From Jeotgalicoccus meleagridis (lineage in GTDB: Bacteria > Bacillota > Bacilli > Staphylococcales > Salinicoccaceae), in assembly GCF_903994045.1 (NCBI RefSeq), contig NZ_CAJEWD010000008.1, positions 246,342 through 310,341 on the forward strand: a stretch of DNA of 64,000 nucleotides. Reading direction: 5' to 3'. Shown here piece after piece: positions 8,036 to 20,898 of this stretch (the stretch's first letter is position 1; each line of letters begins with the position of its first letter). Under the pieces are notes generated by a model. The model made no database searches and was not told the origin of the DNA. It saw only the letters and a list, made by a program, of their open reading frames with translations. The position numbers were made by a program, and so were the translations under genes.

Positions 8036-8773
8036 CTAACGGTGTACGTAAGAATCAATACCTTCTATAATCGCAGCAGCCATTTTTTCTTGGTATACTT
8101 CATCATTTAAAATATAGTCATCAAACTCATTAGACAAATAGCCTAATTCAATCAAGACACCTGGATAATCGAGTTGCCATGTCACTTGATAATTCATAGT
8201 TTGATTACCCCTATTATAGAGATAAGAGTGCTTATCCATAGCTTGATTTAAGTGTTGACCAAAATCTTCCTGATTAGGATAAGTATAAAAAGTCGTAAAG
8301 CCAGAAATATTCGGATCATCAAAAGCATCACTGTGTAAGCTGATAAATAAGTCTGCATCGACTTTCCTGTCATCTAAACTTTTTGTTTCATCACCGTTTC
8401 TTGTCATTACCACTTCTGCACCGGCATCTTCTAAGGCCGCTTGTAGCTTCTCAGCAATTGATAAAACCACAGTTGCTTCATTTTTTCCAAAATTAGACGG
8501 TGCACCAGGATCTTCTCCACCATGACCGGGATCAAGTGCTACAGTGACACCAGATAAGTCATAAGAGACTGGTGCTTCTTCCTCTGAGAAATCCATAGTA
8601 ATTACTTCTTCTGGTTCATGCAGAAGATTTTTATAAATATAGACAGATACTAAAACAATGACAAGGGCAATGACTAGAATAAACAAGGGTTTAAAATACA
8701 AGTGTTTTTTATATTTTAAGAAATTATAAATACTCGACAACATACTTTTTAGAATGGCTTTTAGAGATTCCAT
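8036..8773 (-). CDS. lytH: membrane-anchored N-acetylmuramoyl-L-alanine amidase (LytH-like)
   Basis: About 245 residues: a short cytoplasmic N-terminus, one transmembrane helix (about 29-50), then an Amidase_3 domain. The zinc ligands and catalytic residues are visible in DPGHGGEDPG, KNEATVVLS, SLHSDAFD and VLIELGYLSN. It would cleave the stem peptide from peptidoglycan outside the membrane. Its place between dtd and hisS is that of S. aureus LytH, but the SH3 domain I would expect between helix and amidase domain is absent. The ATG at 8773 overlaps the dtd stop by one base; a TTG three bases upstream is the alternative start. Confidence 0.85.
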   Translation of the reverse strand: MESLKAILKSMLSSIYNFLKYKKHLYFKPLFILVIALVIVLVSVYIYKNLLHEPEEVITMDFSEEEAPVSYDLSGVTVALDPGHGGEDPGAPSNFGKNEATVVLSIAEKLQAALEDAGAEVVMTRNGDETKSLDDRKVDADLFISLHSDAFDDPNISGFTTFYTYPNQEDFGQHLNQAMDKHSYLYNRGNQTMNYQVTWQLDYPGVLIELGYLSNEFDDYILNDEVYQEKMAAAIIEGIDSYVHR

Positions 8774-9225
8774 CAAACTATTTTTCCATCTTTCGCTTCA
8801 TAGATAATTGTAATCGGCCCATCGTTTACTAGTCGTACATCCATGTGTTCGCCAAAGAATCCTTCTTTGACTACTATTCCTTCTTCAGTTAAAGCTTCAT
8901 TAAAAGCTTGGTAGAGTTTTTTAGCCGCTTCACCATTAGCTGCCTCAGTAAAACTCGGTCGATTCCCCTTCTTAACAGAGGCATAAAGTGTAAATTGAGA
9001 AATACTTAAGATGTCTCCCCCAACTTCTTTAATCGATAAATTTATCTTACCATCTTCATCTTCAAATACGCGTGCAGCTGCAATTTTCTTTGCCAAGACG
9101 CGTGCATCTTCTATAGTGGATGTTTTACTCACACCAACCAAGAGGCAAAAACCATCATTGATCTCATTGAACATCTCATTATTTGCAACAAGTGCATGTG
9201 ATACCTTTTGTAGGACAACCTTCAT
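8773..9225 (-). CDS. dtd: D-aminoacyl-tRNA deacylase
   Basis: This 150-residue Dtd-family protein hydrolyses D-amino acids mischarged onto tRNA. The conserved SISQFTLYASVKKGNRPSF segment near residues 77-95 holds the active-site SQFTL motif, and NDGPITIIYE near the C-terminus holds the NxGP motif. The length is typical. It lies 10 bp after relA and overlaps the amidase start, consistent with one operon. Confidence 0.95.
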   Translation of the reverse strand: MKVVLQKVSHALVANNEMFNEINDGFCLLVGVSKTSTIEDARVLAKKIAAARVFEDEDGKINLSIKEVGGDILSISQFTLYASVKKGNRPSFTEAANGEAAKKLYQAFNEALTEEGIVVKEGFFGEHMDVRLVNDGPITIIYEAKDGKIV

Positions 9226-9235
9226 TTTTCATCCC

Positions 9236-11416
9236 TCACTTAAATACGCGTTCTACGCTGTATATATCTTGTAATTGTCTAATTCTATCAACGACCCTGT
9301 GTAGTTCATGTTTGTTCGGTACCATAATGGACAGACTCACTCTAGCTTGTTTAATTTCATCAGCTAGTCCATTGACGCGAGTGATTGGTACTTTTAGACT
9401 CGAAACCAAATTTAAGATTTCATTTACTAAACCATTTCTATCATAACCAGTGATTTCTAAATCAACTTGATAGCGTTTATCTTGTGATTTATTACCAACC
9501 CATTCAACATCGATCAGTCGTTCTGTTTCATTGATAATATTCGGACACGTCGCGACATGAACTTTTACACCATGACCTTTTGTAATATAACCGATAATAT
9601 CATCACCTGGAATTGGGTTACAACATTTTGATAAGTTAATCAGCATATTGTCCATACCTTCAACGTAAACTCCAGATTCAGTTGTAATGTTCTTATAATC
9701 ACGTCTTCGATCAATTTCTGACACGTGATTCGTTTGGTTTGCCGCTTCTTTAGCTTTGATTTTCTCTAACAAACGATTGGTCACTTGATTCGCAGTGACA
9801 CCACCAAAACCAATCATGGCATAAAGATCATCTGCATCTTTTAAGTTGTATCTATCTAAGACATTGGAGACATTTTCTTCTTTTAAGACTTCATCTGGAT
9901 TATAATCACGGTCTTTAATCTCCGTTTCAACAGCGAGTCTTCCTTTTTCTATGTTGACTTCCTTATCCTGTTTTTTAAAGTAAGAACGGATTTTATTTCT
10001 TGCTGATGAGGTTTTAACCATCTTCAGCCAGTCGATTGAAGGACCATACGACTGATTAGATGTTCTAATTTCTAAAATATCTCCAGTTTCTAACTCATGG
10101 TCGATCGGCACAATTTTACCGTTGACCTTAGCACCAATCATCTTGTTGCCGACTTCTGAGTGAACTTGGTAAGCAAAGTCTATTGGAATTGCACCTTTCG
10201 GTAGTTCTATTACATCTCCGTCAGGCGTAAAGACATATACTTTGTCACTGAGAAGATCAGTTTTTAAGGCAGCCATAAACTCTTCAGCATCAGGATTATC
10301 GGATACATTACCTACAATCTCTTTAAACCAGTTTAAACGTGAGTCCAATGATACTTTACTTGCATCCACACCTTCTTTATAGGCCCAGTGTGCAGCCACC
10401 CCGTGCTCAGCGATTTCGTGCATTTCATGGGTACGAATTTGAATTTCCAAAGGATCTCCATTCGGACCAACAACTGTGGTATGTAATGACTGGTACATAT
10501 TCGGTTTTGGCATGGCAATATAATCTTTAAAACGACCAGGCATAGGACGCCATATCGTATGAATAATACCTAAAGCAGCGTAGCAATCCTTAACATCATC
10601 AACGAGCACTCTGATCGCTAAAAGGTCAAAAATTTGTTCAAAGTTCTTCGCTTGTTTTTGCATTTTCTTATAGATACTGTATATATGTTTAGGACGACCT
10701 GACAAATTATGATTAATCTTAGAATCAGTTAGCTCAGAATCAATTTTTTCAATCGCTTCGTTGATAACTTTTTCTCTCTCGCTCCGTTTTTTCTTCATCA
10801 AACTGACGATACGAAAGTATTGTCCAGGTTCTATGTAACGTAATGAAATATCCTCAAGTTCCCACTTGATAGATGAAATACCTAATCTATGTGCAAGTGG
10901 CGCATAAATCTCTAAAGTTTCTTTAGAAATTCTTATTTGTTTTTCTTCAGGCATGGCTTTTAAAGTACGCATGTTATGTAAGCGGTCTGCTAATTTAACT
11001 AGAATCACACGTATATCTCTTGCTATGGCAATAAAAAGTTTTCTATGATTCTCAGCTTGTTGTTCTTGATGAGACCGATATTTAACTTTTTCTAATTTTG
11101 TTACACCATCGACGATGATTGCAACTTCTTCATTGAACATTTCGACTAAATCATCAAAGGTATAGGTCGTGTCTTCAACGACATCATGAAGAAAACCAGC
11201 AATAATTGTCGGTGCATCGAGTTTAAGTTCTGTTAAAATACCAGCGACTTGAACCGGATGAGCGATATACGGCAGACCATTTTTACGGAATTGTCCCTCA
11301 TGGGCATCTTTAGCAAGACCATATGCTTTTTTGATCAGACCGATATCTTCATCATCCAAATACTCACTGCACATGTTAAATACGTCTTCTGCAGAATATG
11401 GGTATTCCTTATCCAT
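9236..11416 (-). CDS. relA: bifunctional (p)ppGpp synthetase/hydrolase
   Basis: About 726 residues. Domain order: HD hydrolase (about 40-180, HDVVED motif), RelA/SpoT synthetase (about 230-350, [13 protein letters not shown] and [19 protein letters not shown]), TGS (about 390-450), a conserved-cysteine region ([16 protein letters not shown]) and a C-terminal ACT domain. It makes the alarmone from ATP and GDP/GTP in amino-acid starvation and degrades it otherwise. The ATG at 11416 is preferred because AAAGGCGG lies 7 bp before it; the TTG at 11422 overlaps that site. A terminator separates it from apt, so it probably has its own promoter within 11420-11490. Confidence 0.96.
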   Translation of the reverse strand: MDKEYPYSAEDVFNMCSEYLDDEDIGLIKKAYGLAKDAHEGQFRKNGLPYIAHPVQVAGILTELKLDAPTIIAGFLHDVVEDTTYTFDDLVEMFNEEVAIIVDGVTKLEKVKYRSHQEQQAENHRKLFIAIARDIRVILVKLADRLHNMRTLKAMPEEKQIRISKETLEIYAPLAHRLGISSIKWELEDISLRYIEPGQYFRIVSLMKKKRSEREKVINEAIEKIDSELTDSKINHNLSGRPKHIYSIYKKMQKQAKNFEQIFDLLAIRVLVDDVKDCYAALGIIHTIWRPMPGRFKDYIAMPKPNMYQSLHTTVVGPNGDPLEIQIRTHEMHEIAEHGVAAHWAYKEGVDASKVSLDSRLNWFKEIVGNVSDNPDAEEFMAALKTDLLSDKVYVFTPDGDVIELPKGAIPIDFAYQVHSEVGNKMIGAKVNGKIVPIDHELETGDILEIRTSNQSYGPSIDWLKMVKTSSARNKIRSYFKKQDKEVNIEKGRLAVETEIKDRDYNPDEVLKEENVSNVLDRYNLKDADDLYAMIGFGGVTANQVTNRLLEKIKAKEAANQTNHVSEIDRRRDYKNITTESGVYVEGMDNMLINLSKCCNPIPGDDIIGYITKGHGVKVHVATCPNIINETERLIDVEWVGNKSQDKRYQVDLEITGYDRNGLVNEILNLVSSLKVPITRVNGLADEIKQARVSLSIMVPNKHELHRVVDRIRQLQDIYSVERVFK

Positions 11417-11490
11417 GATCAAACCGCCTTTCTACTTTTAAATATAAAATAATAATACTATAAATATACCGCTAATAAAACAATTGGTAT

Positions 11491-11518
11491 AGAAAAAAGC
11501 CTGTAATATACAGGCTTT
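11491..11518 (-). terminator. terminator of apt
   Basis: A 10-bp stem (AAAGCCTGTA with TACAGGCTTT) and a T run on the minus strand lie directly downstream of apt. Confidence 0.85.
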
Positions 11519-11521
11519 TCC

Positions 11522-12040
11522 TTAATCTTCGTAGCTAATAAGTGAAATTGAATCGTAACCTTCTAAAAGTTCTTTACCATTTAAATACTCAAGCTCGATT
11601 AAAAAGGCAATTCCCACAACGATACCGCCTAGTGCCTCAACAAGTTTAATCGTTGCGAGTATCGTACCACCAGTTGCTAGTAAATCATCTGTGATCAGGA
11701 CTCTTTGTCCTGGTTTAATCGCATCCTTATGCATTGTTAGAGTGTTTGTGCCGTATTCAAGCTCATATTCATACTCTAGGACTTCTCTTGGTAGTTTGCC
11801 TTTTTTTCTCACCGGTGCAAAACCAATCCCCATACTATAGGCAACTGGACATCCGATGATAAAACCTCGAGCTTCTGGACCAACGACGATATCTACATCT
11901 TTTCTTTCAGCGTAGCTAACAATTTGGTCTGTCGCATACTTATAGGCTGGACCATTGTCCATAATAGTTGTAATGTCTTTAAAACTGACACCTTTTTTAG
12001 GCCAGTCTTCTACTTCTGATACATACTGTTTTAAATCCAT
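11522..12040 (-). CDS. apt: adenine phosphoribosyltransferase
   Basis: 172 residues, converting adenine and PRPP to AMP in purine salvage. The PRPP-binding loop [16 protein letters not shown] is at about 117-132, and the GPEARGF motif near 59 is typical of the family. The ATG at 12040 is chosen for the GGAGG 8 bp upstream; the longer frame starts inside that site. It follows recJ by 14 bp. Confidence 0.95.
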   Translation of the reverse strand: MDLKQYVSEVEDWPKKGVSFKDITTIMDNGPAYKYATDQIVSYAERKDVDIVVGPEARGFIIGCPVAYSMGIGFAPVRKKGKLPREVLEYEYELEYGTNTLTMHKDAIKPGQRVLITDDLLATGGTILATIKLVEALGGIVVGIAFLIELEYLNGKELLEGYDSISLISYED

Positions 12041-12054
12041 AATTTCCTCCACAT

Positions 12055-14298
12055 TTACGTCGTGATTAAAGTCCGTAAATAATCTTTCATATTAGGGCCT
12101 GAAGACATTTTTAATTTTGCCTCAGCTTCAATTTTATCAGTCAAACGCTTTAAATGCATGCTTGAACTAAGATTGAGTGCCTCTGTATTTTTATCCTTAT
12201 ATACTATACCATCTTTTAGTTCAATACGTGATAAATCTTCTAGGATATCAGTAATTATTTTAAGCTTTTTCATCGAAGTTCCTAATTTTTTTGCAAGATA
12301 AGGTGCATGAATCGATAGATCAATCGCACCATCTTCCGCTTCAAGGAACAGTTGATCTGCTTCTGATATTAAAGTTTTTGATGGTAGACCGTCAAAGAAC
12401 AGTTCATTTTTGTCATTAAAAATGACGATAATTTTTGACACTTGAAGACCTGATAAGCTTTTTTGTAAATCATCTAAGGAGTAAGGAATATCCCTTAATA
12501 TCAACGTATCTACAGCAAAAGGTAACGAATCTCCATAGAGAAAATAATTTTCTGTATGATGATTATCTACTACAGAAGTTAAAAAGATATCATCAGCTGA
12601 TACTTGTGAAAAATCCTGCTCATTTTTTGAGCGCATATCGATAATTTGGAGGTCATCCACACGGGCATCAGTTAAGACCATCTGCAGACTTCTCTTATGA
12701 TTAAATTCATTGATGTTCAAACTTCCAATTAAGCTAATTTTATCGCCAATTTGCACTTCCCTATATAAAAAGCCAAATTTAAAACCAATAATATCGATAT
12801 CTGTTTCCTGTAGATTGATCTTGATGTGAGATAAATCCTTACCGACTTGTCTAATACTTTTTACCGTTTGATTGGCTAACATAAAGACAGGAACAGCAAA
12901 ATCCTTACCAAAAGGTTTCAACCTAGACATTCTTTCAAAGTCGCTGATGCTAATATTATTGCCTGTAATCTTATAATCGATATGTTTGAGTGGTTTTAAG
13001 TTTAGATTCATGTCGTTAAAATGTGCAGTCACTTTTTCTTTAAACTCGTCTACCGCACTCTCATAGACACCACAACCTAGAGCTTGAGAATGGCCACCTA
13101 AAGTGTCAAAGTAAGACGAGAATTTTCTTAACTCATTTAAAAGGTCGATTCCTTCAATAGAGCGTGCTGAACCTTTATAGACGTCAAAGTCATTTGATAA
13201 TACGATGGTTGGTTTACCAAACTGATCAACTAAACGAGATGCAACAATACCTAAAACACCATGATGCCAATCATCACCAATAACGATATTAATTTCATTG
13301 TTAGGATCGATCTCGGAAACTGCTTTTTGATAAATTTCTTCGACTAAGGCTTTTCTCTCATTATTTAAGGCATCTATCGTACTCGCAAGCTCATAAGCTT
13401 CATTAGCATCACTTGCTAAGAGAAGTTCAACACCTAGACTTGCTTCATCTAAGCGTCCTGTGGCGTTTAAGCGAGGAGCGATCGTAAAGCCTATCGTCTC
13501 TTCATCAATTTTCCCACTGTGATTACTCATTTTTAAAAGCGATGATAGACCAAGCGGTGGATGTTCATTTAACTCCTTAAGACCTTGTTCAACTAAATAT
13601 TTATTTTCGTCTGTCATCGATACAATATCCGCAACAGTCCCAATTGCTAAGAAAGCTAAATACTGAGGTTTTTCTAAGCCTAATCCCTCAATGACCTTAT
13701 AAGTCGTCCCAGCGGCTGCTAAGTCTTTAAAAGGATAGTGAGAGTCTGGATGAGCGGTGTGAACAATTGAAGCATCAGGTAAGTCCTCACCAAAACTATG
13801 ATGGTCAATGATAACGACATCGATGTCATTGTCTCTCAAAAGTTTAATTTCTTCACTCGCACTCACACCATTATCGACAGTAATGACTAAATCTACATTA
13901 CCGACAACCTGAAACAAAAAGAAGTCACTATTTGGTCCATAGCCTTGTTCCAATCTATTTGGAATAAAATATGAGACGTTTTCATTGTTTGTGTATAAAG
14001 CATCATAAAGCATAGCAGTCGAAGTAATTCCATCTGCATCATAATCTCCGTAAATTAATATTCTCGATGATTTATCCATATGAGATTGAATCAAACTGAC
14101 CGCTTCATTAATATTCGGCATATACTGCCAGTTGTAATCATTTGGCTGAAGGATTGTATCTATATCTTCTGCATCATAATATCCTCTATTTTCAAGCAAG
14201 GTCTTTTCTAAATCACTTAGCTTGTATGTTTTTACTAAATCATCACTGATGGCACCTGTTTTTTGTCTGACTTGCCAAGTGTATTTTGAAGAAAACAT
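12055..14298 (-). CDS. recJ: single-stranded-DNA-specific exonuclease RecJ
   Basis: A 747-residue 5'-to-3' ssDNA exonuclease used in recombination and mismatch repair. DHH phosphoesterase motifs are visible: [15 protein letters not shown] near residue 80, VDNGVS near 142 and IDHHSFG near 164. A DHHA1 region with [10 protein letters not shown] lies near 405, followed by an OB-fold and the long C-terminal RecJ domain of Gram-positives. The start follows AAAGGTGATATA. The secDF terminator ends only about 14 bp before recJ, so recJ is either expressed by read-through or has a promoter inside secDF. Confidence 0.95.
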   Translation of the reverse strand: MFSSKYTWQVRQKTGAISDDLVKTYKLSDLEKTLLENRGYYDAEDIDTILQPNDYNWQYMPNINEAVSLIQSHMDKSSRILIYGDYDADGITSTAMLYDALYTNNENVSYFIPNRLEQGYGPNSDFFLFQVVGNVDLVITVDNGVSASEEIKLLRDNDIDVVIIDHHSFGEDLPDASIVHTAHPDSHYPFKDLAAAGTTYKVIEGLGLEKPQYLAFLAIGTVADIVSMTDENKYLVEQGLKELNEHPPLGLSSLLKMSNHSGKIDEETIGFTIAPRLNATGRLDEASLGVELLLASDANEAYELASTIDALNNERKALVEEIYQKAVSEIDPNNEINIVIGDDWHHGVLGIVASRLVDQFGKPTIVLSNDFDVYKGSARSIEGIDLLNELRKFSSYFDTLGGHSQALGCGVYESAVDEFKEKVTAHFNDMNLNLKPLKHIDYKITGNNISISDFERMSRLKPFGKDFAVPVFMLANQTVKSIRQVGKDLSHIKINLQETDIDIIGFKFGFLYREVQIGDKISLIGSLNINEFNHKRSLQMVLTDARVDDLQIIDMRSKNEQDFSQVSADDIFLTSVVDNHHTENYFLYGDSLPFAVDTLILRDIPYSLDDLQKSLSGLQVSKIIVIFNDKNELFFDGLPSKTLISEADQLFLEAEDGAIDLSIHAPYLAKKLGTSMKKLKIITDILEDLSRIELKDGIVYKDKNTEALNLSSSMHLKRLTDKIEAEAKLKMSSGPNMKDYLRTLITT

Positions 14299-14311
14299 TA
14301 TATCACCTTTT

Positions 14312-14338
14312 AAAAAACGCCCGGGATACCCGGACGTT
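14312..14338 (-). terminator. terminator of secDF
   Basis: GC-rich stem ACGTCCGGG/CCCGGGCGT with a run of six T on the minus strand, between secDF and recJ. Confidence 0.85.
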
Positions 14339-14352
14339 TGAATTTAATTATA

Positions 14353-16632
14353 TTATACTACTACCTTATCATCATTTTTAGATTTTTCCTTATAAACAAC
14401 TAATCTTCCACCATTTTTTCTTAACTGTCTACGTTTTAAGACACCCCATAATTGAATTGCAATAAAGAAGGATGAATATACACCCGAAATTAAACCAATC
14501 AAGAGTGCAAGTGAGAAGTTAAAGATAGAACCTGCTCCGAAGAAGACTAAGAATAAAACAACGATAATTACAGTTAACACAGTATTGATCGAACGTGTTG
14601 TTGTCTGTCTTAAGGAACGGTTAATAATAGAATTAATTTCTTCTTCACTTGTATAGACCTTAATCTTACGGTTGTTTTCACGGATTCTATCGAGTGTCAC
14701 AATCGTATCATTGATACTATAACCAACTATGGTCAAGACAGCAGCAATAATCGTCACATCGACTTCTAATCTTAAAATAGAGAAGACAGCAATGATGATA
14801 AACACATCATGAATTAAGGCCAGTACTGCCGGAACAGCCATACGCCACTCAAATCGTATGGACACATAAATAATAATTCCAATAGATGCAATAATTAGCG
14901 CTAAGGCTGCATTTTGAATCAATTCTTGTCCAATTGTTGGACTGACTGTGGAAATCATCGGTTCATGTCCGTACACATCATTAAAGTGATTTTGCATTTC
15001 TGTCACTTGTTCTTGACTTAAGTCTGTAGAATAACGCGCTACATAAGTATCGTCACCCGATTCAGTCAGTGCTTCCGGTGTCATATCAAGATTTTCTAGT
15101 TCTCGACTAACTTCGTCTTCAGTCGCTATACCTTCAGTCACGATATCCGCTCTAGTTCCACTTGTAAAATCAATACCGAGATTGAGTTTGAAGATAAACA
15201 GTATTACAATCCCAACGATTATCATAAGTGAAGAAAAGGCGAAAAATTTATTTGAATGCTTAACAAAGTCAAATCGATCCCAGATTGATATCAAATCTTG
15301 AACGTCTTTGCCTTCTGATAAGCTATGTCTATCTTTATCCTTAACACCAAACCAAGAAATTTTCTTATTAAAGTAGTTTGAGTTAACGATTAAGTTCATC
15401 AAGACTCTAGTTAAGAAGACTGCTGTCACAAAGCTCATTAAGATTGATAACAGCAACATTGTTGCAAACCCTTTTACGCTTGATGTCCCAAAGATAAATA
15501 GGACAATTGCAGCAATTAAAGTTGTTAAGTTAGCATCGACGATTGTCCATAGTGATGAAGATGCTGCTTTTTTATAAGCTTGTTTGAGACTACGACCAAT
15601 TCTAAGTTCATCTTTTAGTCTTTCATAAAGAATGATATTGGCATCAACAGCCATACCCACTCCGAGTATAATCGCTGCGATTCCTGGTAAAGTTAAAACA
15701 CCACTAATGGCGTTAAAGCCTAAGATAGTTAAGTAAATATAAATAACTAAAGTTAGCGCAGCAACAATACCTGGTAGTCGATAAAAGAAAATCATGAAGA
15801 GTAAAACCAGTGCCACACCAATTAGGCCAGCCGTTACTGTTTCATCTAGAGCTTGTTCACCAAATTGTGCACCAACTGATGTTGAGTAAACTTCAGTTAA
15901 TTTTACAGGTAGAGAACCTGAGTTTAAAAGTGCTGCTATATTTTGAGCACGCTCTACGCCCTCTTGACCATCAAAACCGCCTGAAATCATTACATCAGAT
16001 GAATTAATCGGTTCTGATACTGTCGGTGCTGAAATGAATTTTGGATTTTCTTTTTGTACTTCTTCTTTAAAGGAATCTTCACCTTCAACGAAGTCCATCC
16101 AGATCACCATCAAGTTTTCTCCAGGTCCACGAGATGAAATTTCTTCTGTTACTTCTTTAAACTTATTACTATCTCTTAATTCAAGTGAGACCATCGCATT
16201 ATTCAATTCATCAAAGCCTTGTGTCGCTCCACCTTGTACTAAATCCTTACCGGATAACAGTACATTATCATCGATATCTCTGATGGTTAATTCTGCTTGT
16301 GTGCTTAAGAGCTCACGTGCTTCTTGTTGATCTTCAACTCCAGCAAGTTGAATTCTTATACGATTGTTATCTTCAATTTGAATTGTCGGTTCAGATACTC
16401 CAAGGACGTTGACCCTAGACTCTAATGTGGACGCTGTTGAGGTCACTGCCTTTTCGTCAATCACATCGCCTTCATCGAGAGGATCAACTTGGTATAGAAC
16501 TTCAAAACCACCTTGTAAATCTAAACCAAGATTAACGTCTTTTAAGACATCTTTTAACGTAAGCCCGATCGTTGTAAATAATACGACAACAATCATAATT
16601 GCAATGAGTATCTTATTTGATTTCTTTTTCAC
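14353..16632 (-). CDS. secDF: protein-export protein SecDF (fused)
   Basis: 759 residues containing SecD (about 1-430) and SecF (about 445-750) in one chain, the usual arrangement in Bacilli. Each half has six transmembrane helices. The conserved motifs VGMAVDANIILYERLKDEL and GYSINDTIVTLDRIREN mark helix 4 of each half and carry the aspartates of the proton path. It uses the proton-motive force to pull preproteins out of SecYEG. The start is a GTG at 16632 behind AGAGGTG. yajC, its usual partner, lies upstream beyond a terminator. Confidence 0.96.
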   Translation of the reverse strand: MKKKSNKILIAIMIVVVLFTTIGLTLKDVLKDVNLGLDLQGGFEVLYQVDPLDEGDVIDEKAVTSTASTLESRVNVLGVSEPTIQIEDNNRIRIQLAGVEDQQEARELLSTQAELTIRDIDDNVLLSGKDLVQGGATQGFDELNNAMVSLELRDSNKFKEVTEEISSRGPGENLMVIWMDFVEGEDSFKEEVQKENPKFISAPTVSEPINSSDVMISGGFDGQEGVERAQNIAALLNSGSLPVKLTEVYSTSVGAQFGEQALDETVTAGLIGVALVLLFMIFFYRLPGIVAALTLVIYIYLTILGFNAISGVLTLPGIAAIILGVGMAVDANIILYERLKDELRIGRSLKQAYKKAASSSLWTIVDANLTTLIAAIVLFIFGTSSVKGFATMLLLSILMSFVTAVFLTRVLMNLIVNSNYFNKKISWFGVKDKDRHSLSEGKDVQDLISIWDRFDFVKHSNKFFAFSSLMIIVGIVILFIFKLNLGIDFTSGTRADIVTEGIATEDEVSRELENLDMTPEALTESGDDTYVARYSTDLSQEQVTEMQNHFNDVYGHEPMISTVSPTIGQELIQNAALALIIASIGIIIYVSIRFEWRMAVPAVLALIHDVFIIIAVFSILRLEVDVTIIAAVLTIVGYSINDTIVTLDRIRENNRKIKVYTSEEEINSIINRSLRQTTTRSINTVLTVIIVVLFLVFFGAGSIFNFSLALLIGLISGVYSSFFIAIQLWGVLKRRQLRKNGGRLVVYKEKSKNDDKVVV

Positions 16633-16741
16633 TTATACACCTCTAGTTTTAAACAATGCCTTCATTATAACGCTATTAAACTTAAATATAAATAGAAAAT
16701 CCAATCAGAAAACTGACTAAGATAAACGTCTTTCTACCAAT

Positions 16742-16777
16742 AAAAAAGACTTGGTATCTTAACAAGATAACCAAGCC
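16742..16777 (-). terminator. terminator of tgt-yajC
   Basis: A 13-bp imperfect stem (GCTTGGTTATCTT with AAGATACCAAGTC) plus a T run on the minus strand, downstream of yajC. A TATAAT near 16675-16670 below it may serve secDF, though its -35 element is weak. Confidence 0.8.
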
Positions 16778-16827
16778 ATTCAAGTCTTATTTTAATAGTT
16801 CAAATTAAGTCGCTCGATAAAGTTAAC

Positions 16828-17085
16828 TTATTTTACAACTTCTTTTAGAGCGACACGGTCAAATTTAATCACTGCTGATTCATCTGCACGTATGTACATG
16901 TGTTTTTGGTCAAATGATTCAACAGTTCCATGCATACCGCCAATTGTGATGATATCATCACCTTTTTGTAGTCCTGCTTGCATTTCTTGTACTTGTTTTT
17001 GACGTTTTTGCGCTGGACGAATCATTAAGAAGTACATTACAAGTACTAATACAATAATCGGCGCTAATGTTACTAACATTTCCAT
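16828..17085 (-). CDS. yajC: preprotein translocase accessory subunit YajC
   Basis: 85 residues: one N-terminal transmembrane helix (about 5-24), the YFLMIRPAQKRQKQ motif typical of YajC, then a small basic cytoplasmic domain with GDDIITIGGMHG. It associates with SecDF. GGAGGAAA precedes the ATG. It lies 18 bp after tgt in the queA-tgt-yajC order seen across Bacilli. Confidence 0.95.
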   Translation of the reverse strand: MEMLVTLAPIIVLVLVMYFLMIRPAQKRQKQVQEMQAGLQKGDDIITIGGMHGTVESFDQKHMYIRADESAVIKFDRVALKEVVK

Positions 17086-17103
17086 TGAATGGTTTCCTCC
17101 TGC

Positions 17104-18261
<1,158 letters not shown>

Positions 18262-19284
18262 TTAATATAAAATCATCGCATCTCCGAAAGAAAAGAAACG
18301 ATATTCCTTATCTACCGCATGTGAATATGCATTCAAAATATGTTCTCTAGAACTAAAAGCTGAAACTAACATGACTAAAGACGATTTTGGTAGATGGAAA
18401 TTAGTAATTAAAACATCAACCGCCTTATAGGTAAAACCGGGATATATAAAAATATCAGTAAAGCCTGAAGTTTCTTTAAAAGTCCCGTGATCATGCATAA
18501 TCGTTTCTAAAGTACGTGTTGAAGTCGTCCCAACGGATACAATATTACCGCCAGCCTCCTTAACTGAATTTAAGGTCTCTGCAGCCTCACGAGTCATCGT
18601 ATAAAATTCACTATGCATCTCGTGTTCTTCAATGGTATCTACAGAGACAGGTCTAAAGGTGCCTAAGCCCACATGTAATGTGATGTAGACAATGTGAACA
18701 CCTTTAGCTTTTAAGTCAGCTAAGAGTTCTTTAGTAAAATGAAGTCCTGCTGTCGGTGCAGCTGCTGATCCTGTTTCACGAGCGAAGACCGTCTGATAAC
18801 GATCTTGGTCCTCTAACTTTTCTTTAATATAGGGTGGTAAGGGCATTTCTCCAAGCTCATCTAAAACATGTTCTAATATACCATCATAAATCAGCTTCAT
18901 ATGGTGTATACCTTCATCAAACTTGCCTATACATTCAGCAATCAGTTTTCCTTCACCAAAAATTACTTCAGTGCCAAGTTGAACTTTTTTACTTGGTTTT
19001 AGGAGTACTTCATAGCCTTCTTCTATTGGTTTTAAGAGGAGCATTTCAATTTTAGCACCCGTGTCTTTTTTGATGCCAAACAAACGCGCCGGTAACACTT
19101 TAGTATCATTTAATACTAAAGCATCACCAGGCTTAATATAATCTCCAATGTTATAAAAATGTTTATCCTCTAAGTCACCTGTATTTTTATTAACAGCTAA
19201 TAGTCTAGATTCTGTTCTATTTTTTAAAGGAGTTTGTGCAATTAAATTCTCAGGTAAATTAAAATCAAATTCATCTAACTTCAT
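18262..19284 (-). CDS. queA: SAM:tRNA ribosyltransferase-isomerase
   Basis: 340 residues. It transfers and rearranges the ribose of S-adenosylmethionine onto preQ1-tRNA to give epoxyqueuosine. Family segments include [36 protein letters not shown] and the C-terminal [12 protein letters not shown]. The ATG at 19284 is chosen because GAGGCGG lies just before it; the in-frame TTG at 19299 lies inside the ribosome-binding site. It follows ruvB by 11 bp. Confidence 0.96.
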   Translation of the reverse strand: MKLDEFDFNLPENLIAQTPLKNRTESRLLAVNKNTGDLEDKHFYNIGDYIKPGDALVLNDTKVLPARLFGIKKDTGAKIEMLLLKPIEEGYEVLLKPSKKVQLGTEVIFGEGKLIAECIGKFDEGIHHMKLIYDGILEHVLDELGEMPLPPYIKEKLEDQDRYQTVFARETGSAAAPTAGLHFTKELLADLKAKGVHIVYITLHVGLGTFRPVSVDTIEEHEMHSEFYTMTREAAETLNSVKEAGGNIVSVGTTSTRTLETIMHDHGTFKETSGFTDIFIYPGFTYKAVDVLITNFHLPKSSLVMLVSAFSSREHILNAYSHAVDKEYRFFSFGDAMILY

Positions 19285-19295
19285 GTATGTCCGCC

Positions 19296-20294
19296 TCAAT
19301 CCATGTTCTCTTTTTTAAAATATTCAAAGGACTTAGCAGTTGCTTTACGTCCTCTTGGTGTGCGTTCTAAAAAACCGCGCTGAATTAAGTAGGGTTCATA
19401 CACGTCATTTAAAGTCACAACTTCTTCACCTATCGATACAGCGATTGTTTCTAGACCGACAGGTCCGCCTCCATAAGTATCGATTATGGTGTTCATAATC
19501 TTATGGTCGACAGGCTCTAAGCCCTCAGGGTCTACTTCTAGTACTTTTAGCGCATGATTTGTAGTTTCTAAGCTAATTTCATCTTCACCTTTAACCATGG
19601 AAAAGTCTCTGACTCGTCTTAATAGACGGTTTGCGATTCTCGGTGTACCTCTAGAACGTCTAGCGAGTTCCAACATACTGTCTTCATTGAGACTCACTTC
19701 AAAAATATCTGCAGTTCTTTCAATGATGTACTGCAGACTTTCCATATCATAATACTGAAGTCTAAGTTGAACTCCAAAACGGTCTCTTAAAGGTGCAGAT
19801 AAACTACCAAAGCGAGTTGTCGCACCTACAAGCGTAAATGGTGGTAAATCAATCCGTATACTTCTTACTTCATCACCTTGACCGATGACAACATCAATGA
19901 AAAAGTCTTCCATAGCAGAGTACAGTATTTCTTCAACCACTCTAGGCAGTCTATGAATTTCATCGATAAAGAGCACATCTCCTGCTTCTAAGCTAGAAAG
20001 AATAGCAGCTAAATCCCCAGGTCTTTCAATAGCTGGACCTGAGGTTGTTTTAATATTAACTTCCATTTCATTAGCAATAATATTTGCTAAAGTAGTCTTA
20101 CCAAGTCCCGGTGGTCCATGCAAAATAACATGATCCAGTGCTTCTTCTCGCATCTTAGCAGCTTTAATGAATATATTTAAGTTTTCTTTGATTGCATCTT
20201 GTCCAATATACTGAGACAGTCTGACTGGTCGGAGTGATAGTTCTAAATATTCTTCATTATCGTGCTCATGTTCATCAAGAATACGGTCATCCAT
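19296..20294 (-). CDS. ruvB: Holliday junction branch-migration ATPase RuvB
   Basis: 332 residues, the AAA+ motor of RuvAB. Walker [10 protein letters not shown] (about 60-68), Walker B DEIHRL, sensor [18 protein letters not shown] and a C-terminal winged helix with RTPRGRKAT are seen. GGAGTGATAAA precedes the ATG. It lies downstream of ruvA. Confidence 0.97.
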   Translation of the reverse strand: MDDRILDEHEHDNEEYLELSLRPVRLSQYIGQDAIKENLNIFIKAAKMREEALDHVILHGPPGLGKTTLANIIANEMEVNIKTTSGPAIERPGDLAAILSSLEAGDVLFIDEIHRLPRVVEEILYSAMEDFFIDVVIGQGDEVRSIRIDLPPFTLVGATTRFGSLSAPLRDRFGVQLRLQYYDMESLQYIIERTADIFEVSLNEDSMLELARRSRGTPRIANRLLRRVRDFSMVKGEDEISLETTNHALKVLEVDPEGLEPVDHKIMNTIIDTYGGGPVGLETIAVSIGEEVVTLNDVYEPYLIQRGFLERTPRGRKATAKSFEYFKKENMD

Positions 20295-20310
20295 TTTATC
20301 ACTCCTCTTC

Positions 20311-20889
20311 TTAGTTTAATAATAATTTTAAGCCAGTCTTGACTGCTTCATCAACTGATTGGAAACTTTCTGCAGAAAGTTTTTTCTCTATACGTGCTAG
20401 TTCTCTCTTAGAATATCCAAGCGCCTCAAGTGCCAAGAGGGCCTCGTCTATATAGTCATTAGCATAACTTGTTTCTATCGTTTCAAGGTCAACTTTAAGC
20501 TTGCCTTTTAGGTCTAAGATAATTTGACTCGCAGTCTTCTTACCAATACCTGGGAACTTTTGCATAAAGGCACTATCTTCTCTTTCAATCGCTTGTACAA
20601 TTTGACTAGGGCTTGCCGATGCCAAAATTGCAAGACTCGATTTAGGACCAATACCTGTCACTTTAAGTAGTGAATTAAACATATCTTTTTCTTCAGCACT
20701 CATAAATCCATATAAGGTGTGTGAATCTTCCCTAACAATAAGTTCAGTATAAATAAGCACTTCTATACTGATCTTACTTTCCAAGCGAAAAGGATTGGCT
20801 ACAATGATAAAGTAACCAACTCCGTTCGCTTCAACTGTAATACCTGAAGGACTTACCTCTGTCAGCTTACCTTTTATATATTGGTACAT
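20311..20889 (-). CDS. ruvA: Holliday junction DNA-binding protein RuvA
   Basis: 192 residues: an OB-fold N-terminal domain, tandem helix-hairpin-helix motifs ([14 protein letters not shown] and [15 protein letters not shown]) that grip the four-way junction, and a C-terminal RuvB-binding domain (about 145-192). The ATG at 20889 sits at good spacing from AGGTG; a GTG at 20898 inside that site is the alternative. It lies 9 bp after obgE. S. aureus has an ACT-domain gene (pheB) in this neighbourhood, as I recall, and it is absent here. Confidence 0.95.
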   Translation of the reverse strand: MYQYIKGKLTEVSPSGITVEANGVGYFIIVANPFRLESKISIEVLIYTELIVREDSHTLYGFMSAEEKDMFNSLLKVTGIGPKSSLAILASASPSQIVQAIEREDSAFMQKFPGIGKKTASQIILDLKGKLKVDLETIETSYANDYIDEALLALEALGYSKRELARIEKKLSAESFQSVDEAVKTGLKLLLN

Positions 20890-20898
20890 TGATTTCAC

